A DNA stretch of 64,000 bases from Lepidurus packardi (taxonomy: Eukaryota; Arthropoda; Branchiopoda; Notostraca; Triopsidae): NCBI GenBank assembly GCA_023053545.1, contig JAKZAN010000002.1, positions 9,420,790 through 9,484,789 of the forward strand, written 5' to 3'. Position 1 is the first letter of the stretch, and every line of letters starts with the position of its first letter. The notes beneath the pieces were generated by a model. The model ran no database searches and was not told where the DNA came from. It was given only the letters and a program-made list of their open reading frames with translations. Below are positions 56,629 to 64,000 of the stretch, one piece after another. The translations under genes were made by a program, and so were the position numbers.

Positions 56629-58189
56629 TTTCACTGCCAATATAATTATGTATATCCAACGGGTGGCACCTTTTTGACGGGTGCGGGCACGCTCTTAATT
56701 CCTCCCCGGACCGCTTTTACACTGCCGGGCTAACTGACTGTGAACATTTCCAAGTCGCGTCTTTTAACTAAACTCGACTGTTGTTAGTGTTCTTGTTGCT
56801 TTTGTTCCTGCAAGCCCATTTGCTGGATTGCCTATACACCAAAATGTTGTTGCCGAACGACGCGTCAGTATTTATCAGGAGCAACATACTTGCGGTCCCT
56901 AGATAAAGAGTGAACAATTTTGTTCCCACTCTTCCAGCTTTTGCGACCATACGTCGTCTTTATCATGCCCATTCAGTTGTGTTCAGACGTCTTCTAAATC
57001 TTCAACTCGAAGTAGCCAAGTAGGCTACACGCATTCAAGTTTACGAATGTGCGTTACGCGCTTTACGTACATGTACTAAGAAGCCACGTAATTTAAAGGG
57101 CTAAAAAAACTATACGGCAGTATGACGACTATATGAAATGTAATGTATAATTATATATTCGTTACGGAAAGATAGCACTTTGACTGAAATAGGTCCTGTA
57201 TTGTGTTGTGTTAAACTAATCCAGTGACATTGTGTCGCACCGAAAGACTACAAGAAATAGACTACTATTATAAGGTAAAAGACTACTATTATAACGTAAA
57301 ATGGAGATATCATTACTCGTCTACAGAGGCTTAACTTCGCATCCAAACTCTTGGTTTCCCTACAGAATATTCTACTTTTATGGTAGGAAGCATACAACAA
57401 ATCGTTAGGACAACGTATAAGAAAGGCAAGGTACGAAATACGGGGAAGGTTTTCTGGGGAACGAAATGTTGATAAAAAAGGGGGACTATAGGACACGTTA
57501 GTTCAAGCAAGTATTTTGGGAATCCTTATAGATATGCAAATTTATCAACAATAATTATACGACAGTATAAGAAATGTACGAAATATAATTCAATTATTGC
57601 AAAAATGTAATTTGGTTAGTGATCCATTGAATTGGAGCTTACGGAAAAGGGATCGCTGTGGTCAGGTCAGCGTGAAGAACGTCATGTTTAGGACAGTGTA
57701 GTTGCGTGTTACGTGCTTGACAAGGTACGTAAACTATATCCCCGATCTTACTGTATTGTCTTTGTTATTTGGCTCTAAATCATATACCTGCAATGTATGC
57801 AGTGCTTTTGACTTTCCAGGATGTATATTTTACTAAGAGAATAACAAGAAAGTTGACCCAGTTCTGATTTTATAGGTTTAGCGAATATTGCAGAATGGAA
57901 TGATGGAATGAGTGTTGGAATGAAAGGAAATCCGGGCAGCTTTCCTTGCTATTGGGCACAGATAACTCAACGCCCTCCCTAGGATATCATTCAAATCTAT
58001 GCTTCAAGCCATACTCTGTTCTAATGATACAATTTACAACAACAAACACCTTATATTCGAAAGTTGTTTGGCGATTATGAGTGTATTATGCTTAGAGAAA
58101 TAGCTTTCTCACTTAATAATTTATTATAATATATATTATTAATGTTTTTAGTGAGTTTTGTTCTAGCAGTGGGTGCAGATTATGATTCG
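56629..58189. other. SULT-G upstream region and spacer
   Basis: About 56680-57000 is the 5' flank of SULT-G and is related to 58865-59100, the flank of pseudogene H (shared ACCGCTTTTA.ACTGCC and CTTCCAGCTTT). The rest is AT-rich with no recognised feature. Confidence 0.5.
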
Positions 58190-58860
58190 GAATGTTTAGT
58201 CATTCTAGCTAAATTTCCCGCAATCCGCCCTGTCAAGGCGGTCATTCATACTGACTTAGAAACGGGTTTCCCAATCTCCGGTTTCACTTTTTCGAATGAA
58301 GCGACCTTGGCTGTTCGAAAACCCTACCCTTTTGGTGAATTCGTAACGGCTGGATTTCTCTGAATTCCCTTGAATTTCTTGAGACTCTATAGTAAATTGT
58401 TCGTTTGATCTTCTTTTCAAGTTTGACAAAACAAACTGCTTCAGAATACCATTGTACTGTTCAATTTATCAGAAAATTGATGGGGTAGAAATATGACGTA
58501 GTAACATATTCTAGGTTCCCGAATACGTCGAATGCTTCAGCCACGTGCAAGATGGCGGGCGGAAGTAACCACAATGACACGGTGAATGAAGTTAGGAAAA
58601 GGCTTCCATTCAATGTCTTACTCAACTGTGGGAAGAGTTTGCGGAATTTCTCAAGTTCCGGTTTATTGATTCCAGCAAGTAAATTAAATCTACAAAAGAG
58701 TGTTTTACGTACTCTTAGAATAGCTCTGTAGTTATCTTATTTACCATAGTAGTTATTTAACATTTATGAAAATGCAAAACTTTCTCCAAAAGACTGCTTT
58801 ACTCCTTCCTAAGTCAGTAGATAACCAAGTCATCTCTTGGGTCACGTTTACACATACGAG
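58190..58860 (-). pseudogene. Sulfotransferase pseudogene SULT-H
   Basis: Remnants of exon 4 (about 58215-58390), exon 3 (about 58430-58690) and exon 2 (about 58770-58855), with many indels and stops. Exon 1 is missing. Closest to SULT-G (shared CACGTGCAA.ATGGCGGGCGG). The upstream flank beyond the lost exon still resembles that of SULT-G, so exon 1 was deleted after a duplication that included the promoter. Confidence 0.85.
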
Positions 58861-60127
58861 CACCTTTTCTCTCAAATGGCCCTCCCCCCTGACCGCTTTT
58901 ATACTGCCAAGTTAACTGACATGTAATATTTCCTAGTCTCATACACATACTGGAATCTTGCTTTTGAAGGATACGCTAGAACTTGTCGGAGTCAATTCTT
59001 AAGATAAAGAAATGAACACTTTTTTCCTTTCTTCCAGCTTTACTGTCATGGTCTGTCTTCGCCAGAGTCATTGACCCCACTGTTTGTTTAGTTGTGTTGC
59101 CATTTCAGCATCTCATTTCTCGCATGTAATGTACATTACGAGAAATGATGGAATTAATTTAACTGGGAACTTAACGAAGTATATGAAATCGCAATGATCA
59201 GTTCGTAATGGAACAAACGCCATGTTCTGTTAGTTCAGTTGCGTGTGACGTTTGGTGACTTGCAAGATCACGCTATTGCATATTCGACTTTGACCATCCA
59301 AGTGAGTTCAAATTTTGGTCACGAAGCCATGGTCATTGCAAAGGATATACTCTATAAAGCAAAAACTTGATGCTAAAATGGTAAGGCGACAGTCCGTGTT
59401 AGGGATGGACAGCCTTTTTGAGGGTGATTCAAGCATGGGCTATTAACTGAGGCAATGTCTGTCCTAATTGTCCTTTGCAATTGTCTTGCACTTCATTGTT
59501 ACTCCTTGTTCAGTGAGGTAGAAAAGGGTGTGCCCGTGGTATATAGAGAAAATAAACGTTAGCAATGAGGTAAAATGGTACATTGTCTATCGTAGCGTGG
59601 TCCTTTGTCGTAGTTTTGCGTGTTGTTGCCCAAAAAAGAACACTATTGTTACATAGCAGAGGGTCATGGTGACAATGGACAAGAAAAATACTCAAGTGCT
59701 AAGGGCGTTTACTTGGCTGGACTATATAACAGCTTTTTACTCTCACTAGCCAACGTAAAGGTTTGCTCCCTGTCTGTTGCGCCAAATCATACGAGTCAAG
59801 GGAACAGATAAATAAGCATGCAGAGTGTTCTCAAAGTTGGGATTTTTAGCACAAATAGAAAGTGTAAGTTTCGAAAAACAATTTGGAGTAATGGTAGGAA
59901 TATTGTATTTTCACCATTTTTGGGTAGAGGCGTGTGGTCAAATGACAACACATAGGTGTTTACTCTTAGTTTTGTTTTCCCTTTTTCCGATACATTTGCA
60001 ATGTACGATTAGTGCACGCACGACTGCTAAGCTTGTAAAGGTACCACGATTTTATAAAGTTATGATAATATGTTTGTTTACATGTTTATTTATTCAGACT
60101 GCATTTCGTGTGTTCCAGAGAATGAGA
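58861..60127. other. Spacer between SULT-H and SULT-I
   Basis: The left 240 bp are duplicated SULT-G-type promoter sequence. The small plus-strand frames at 59620-59811 and 59825-60151 have no family features. Confidence 0.5.
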
Positions 60128-61307
60128 TTAGGCGTGAAGGCGGAAAGATAAACTGGTATTAGCCAAGTTATTTTCGATCCATTTATCAACGCGGTCATTC
60201 ATACTTGCTGAGAAGTGGTTCTTCCAGTCCCCAGCCTCTCCTTTTCGCATAAAGTTGCCTTCTTGGTTCATGAATCCTAACTCTTTGCCGAACTCTGCAT
60301 TGACTGCTGGATTATCTTTAAAGTTCTTGAAGCTCAAGTGATCCACCAAGGCCGTAATTTGCTCTTCCGAGAACGATTTGCCAAGGAAAGTGGTAAGTTT
60401 TTCGACTTCGCTACGTAAATCCTATAATTATAAATTATCATTAAATAAGTACATACTTTTCTAGGGCAGAAATATATACCTTCTTCATGTCTTCATAAAA
60501 CATGTAATGTAAATTGGGATGTTCTCGCTTCTCCCACGCTTCGAGGACGTGTTTGAAGAAAGACCCGTACATGAGCTCGTCACGCATGAAGTAATCTGCA
60601 AATTCCTCCATATTGCCATTAAAATGGTGGATTTTAATGAGCTTATGGTGATGGTAGAACGACGTAATGACGTCTTTAGGGTTCCTGGCTACGTAGACCA
60701 CCTTGGCCACGTCCAACAGATTAGGCGGGAGCATATGTAGCGGTAAATGCGATTTAAGGTAACGCGGTGATGGCATCTTTTCGATATCATCAACCGTGGA
60801 CAAGAGACTGCGGAATTGTTCCTGATCAGGACCGTTGATTCCGGAAATGTAAGTCATCCTAACAAAACCCGTTCGGTATAAATAATGTAATAGTAAATGT
60901 AGAATGCTCAACTTCCTTACTCTAAGAATGGAGAGCGAACTGGGAGAGGTAGTTTGGCGCCTTCGAAGTCGCAATCATGACCAATCAGCCACGTCATGTC
61001 TTGGGTCCAAGTTGTTCCTATACATAATAGAATATACATGTGCAACGTTCGCTTAGGATTTTTTTTTTATTTATTAAGGGTCGGATCACTTACCACATTT
61101 CGGATAAGTGACAACCCAAACATCGTCCGGTCTCACTTCCATGTTGTAGATTCGCTTGGCGGATTCCCAAAATCCTTTGCCCATCATAAAACCACCAGGT
61201 TCACCACGAATAAATGTGTCCTTGTAATTAGGGAAATCGCGATTAATGGCTTCATTGCGACTGCTTTCCAATGGAACGGTTTGAACGGGTAAATCAAGTT
61301 CTGGCAT
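60128..61307 (-). CDS. Cytosolic sulfotransferase SULT-I (intact)
   Basis: Exons 61094-61307, 60921-61017, 60480-60858 and 60128-60421 (214, 97, 379, 294 nt; 327 residues). It opens MPELDLPVQTVPLESSRNEA and has TYPKCGTTW, the catalytic His in LKSHLPLHMLPP, ARNPKDVITSFYHHH and RKGEAGDWKNHF. All donors are GT and all acceptors AG. It is the outermost copy of the array; beyond it no further SULT sequence is seen in the window. Like its sisters it should be a soluble PAPS-dependent enzyme of detoxification or hormone/amine sulfation; the acceptor is unknown. Confidence 0.94.
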
Positions 61308-64000
61308 TTTAGCACTACAGTATATACTTGATTAACAACGCGTAGGTAACAAAAAATGGCAACAGGATCTTCTCCTTGCCTGGTCGCTTTCACACTGATG
61401 GGGTTAGTGACTTGGATTGTCGACTTGGCATGACTAAGCAAAAATCTGATTGTCCAAGGGCGCGTCGAGTCCATAAGGAGATATGAATTCCCAGGTCGGA
61501 AGGATATCGAACTGAGTTTGTTTAGTACTGCCTAGTATTTCTTAGTATTTTTTAGTTTGTTTAGTATTTCTATGTTGAATATTAAAGCAGTATAATAAAA
61601 GTAAAATGCCTTACAGGAATTAGTTCATTTTGAATAGTGAAAAGATCTTGTATTACTACAATAAATTATAGAATCTACATTTTTATTATCCTTGTATTTC
61701 TGCTTTGTATTTTCTTTTTTTATTTGGTAGGGTTATTGTTTCTCGTAACAAAATCCATGCTTGGAACACTAATTATTTGCTTCTTGTGGCAAAATTCATT
61801 GTTGCTTGGGAACGAACTCATTGTAGTTAAACGAGGAGAAATCGGCTAATCAGTACGGTGCCTCTGCGTACTAAGATAAAAGCGGTTTTTTGAATAAACA
61901 ATTATAAGGCAGTTTTTCGAGTTTATCCGCATCAACGATAAGTGTGAAAGCCAAAGATGCCTGAAGTTCGATTGTGCGGAAAACGTAACAGATGCCGTGT
62001 CCGTTCCGGATAGTGGCGAGAATATCGTGCAATTTATCGCTAGTATACTCTAGGCTCGCGGTATCATTTTTCGCTGTGTTTTGGGGGCTTTCTCCTTTTG
62101 ACTTTAGCCAAAAACCTGGGGGCTGCTATTGCAATTAAAACGTTTACCCAAACGAGTCACAAAATGTAACAGAAAATTATCGCAGATTTTTATTATTAAT
62201 TTTTTCACCCGATTCGTGGACTACTATGATTTCTCAACCAAGATGTCCGACAGATGGCATGGTTTGTCAAATTTTCCATCTCCAAGACAAACCTGTCCAC
62301 ATTCCCATGGACTTATGCGTGACACATGCGTATGTCCTATTTCCCACAATTGCTTTAAGCGTGGAGAAATATCGATATGGGTTGTCATTTGTGTTGTTTA
62401 TATTATTTCTGTAATTGTTTTTTTTTTGTACACGTTTGGTTTCAGAATCGTGAGATAGTAATCTAAAGCCTTTCGTCTCGTGATGAAAATCGAAGGCCTT
62501 TTTAAACTAAAACAAAGACCTCCTACTAAAATTGCTTATGTTCTATTCGCACTAAACTAAAGATACAGGCATCTGCAAGATTGGTCAGGAAACGTGACAG
62601 TTTGCACGTGCCAAATAGCACGATTTGGTATGCATATACTGTAGTACCTTAGTCACCTTCGCCGGTCGAGTCATAAGTTAAAGGCCGTTTCCTTACAATA
62701 AAAGAACACCGTTATTACCTCCAGAGAATGGTATCAAGAAAGGTGTGGTGTCGAGAAACGATAAATTTTACTTTTTGTGCATGGTCATAATGGTCTAACC
62801 CTTAAACCTCCCCTCAATTTCCGTTTTCCACATCTCATGGTACAAAAAACTAAGGCAGTTAAAGCCAAAGTCGTTAACCAGCGGCGAAAGTGAAATTCAA
62901 AATTGGAAAACATGTTCCCTGTTGCGACAATAAGAAAAAGAACCAATGACGATTTTTTAGTCGTTTCACCACAGCTTTCACCCTTTCAAATGCTACTGCA
63001 TGTAATATAACAGGACCTTTGTATGGGCTTACCCCAGTTTTCACTCGCATATTATGAAAATAGTGTAGGAGAGAGTTTTCGTGACCGTTGCAGGACACAA
63101 GGTTGAGGGCGTTGCTTTTTTGCACAAATCTAGAGTAATAATGCATGCGACTGCGACCTGCCGGTTGGTCCCACCGGTCCGACGATTATTAGAGTATACA
63201 AGTGAACAAAGAGAAAAGAGAACGTACGGTCTGCAGTGCAATTTGCTGACTTGACGCTTTGACCACACCTTAACTATGAAAGCGCAAGTTGTCAATCCGT
63301 GCCACTTACCTGACATTCTTTAGTTGCTACAGCTAATTATTCTTTTTGTTTATTGAAACAGTCCTGTAAACACCGCCATTTATGGTCTATTGAAGCGTCT
63401 ATTAAGCCAATTGAGTACAATAAAGCCAGTCTGGTTCCAGGAATTTTTTTTGTTTAGGAAAATTGACACTAAACAAAAGTTTTTACTTCAATCGTTTTTT
63501 TCAGTTTTATGATGTCGTTTTTCCCCGTTTCTTTCTCATTTTGACGTGCTTACATTCCTAAGGCAGGTACATAAAGTACAGTATGTTTCCTTCCACGCCC
63601 TTAACATTCCTTTCAAAGGAAAAATATTTTCAAAACGCGCGTCTCTTCCTTATGCGCACAACTGAGTTGTATTAACCGGCAATGGACCAATACATAAAAA
63701 AAACTACACGAAAATCGCTTTCTCTGTTTGGCTTTGCTACGTTTAACATGAGACATGCTATACGTAAAATTGTCAGGTTTAAAAGATCAATTCGCGGATG
63801 AATGCCTATCAAGTTTTAGGTCATCTGAAATTCTGCATAGCCATGTCAGTGTGTCCACCTTTTAGGAAGGATTTTTTTATACGAAAAGAAAAAATAGTCC
63901 AAGACGGAAGCTGGTTGCGCTCTTGCAAGGAGTGAGACGACAAACTCTTTTTTTTATTTTTTAGAAGGAAGGTTTAATACTACTAAATCAGCAGGAGAGT
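61308..64000. other. Right-hand stretch without recognised gene
   Basis: After the SULT-I promoter, no frame on either strand shows family features. Short frames at 61637-61849 and 62129-62458 are hydrophobic or mixed and probably chance. No repeat ends or RNA genes were recognised. Confidence 0.45.

Overview
This is a piece of a compact invertebrate nuclear genome. The genes are split by short GT-AG introns, mostly 50-100 bp, in an AT-rich background. The set includes a Vps62-like secreted protein, an Nck/Dock adaptor, ATP6AP2, ARPC2, MCCC1, a MINDY-4B-like protein, an insect-type laccase and a sulfotransferase array. Together these suggest an arthropod. I favour a branchiopod crustacean such as Daphnia, from short introns and the look of the sulfotransferases; that is inference, not proof.

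Left part (1-23.5 kb): the inner exons of a Vps62/DUF946-like gene (minus), an orphan C-terminal piece of a PANK4-like gene (plus), ATP6AP2 (minus), the SH3-SH3-SH3-SH2 adaptor Nck/dock (plus), ARPC2 of the Arp2/3 complex (plus), an intronless DXD glycosyltransferase (minus), and a ~799-residue secreted, dibasic-rich precursor with a C-terminal 10-cysteine domain (minus). A gene-poor 4.5 kb follows.

Middle (23.5-40 kb): the biotin subunit of methylcrotonyl-CoA carboxylase in 12 exons (plus); a MINDY-4/4B-family gene in 9 exons (minus) that lacks the catalytic Cys and His; and a 9-exon laccase (plus) with all four copper-binding motifs.

Right part (40-61.3 kb): nine cytosolic sulfotransferase (SULT) copies, all on the minus strand. 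Four are intact (here A, B, G, I), each with exons of 214, 97, 379 and 288-294 nt. Four are decayed (D, E, F, H). One (C) is intact except for a 1,059-bp palindromic transposon in exon 1. That element has two 438-bp inverted arms and a perfect TTAA target duplication; subtracting it and one TTAA leaves exactly 214 nt. Other mobile DNA in the cluster: a deleted pogo/Tigger-like element with a nested TA-flanked MITE in SULT-B intron 1, a ~780-bp tandem repeat carrying an ordered hairpin series, and a compound MITE near 53.4 kb. The array reads as an active birth-and-death cluster being shaped by transposons.

The intact genes cover cytoskeleton and signalling (Nck, ARPC2), V-ATPase (ATP6AP2), leucine breakdown (MCCC1), cuticle or phenolic oxidation (laccase) and sulfonation (SULTs). 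I see no operon-like linkage. Splice sites were chosen by reading frame and homology remembered from the families, so single-base errors are possible.
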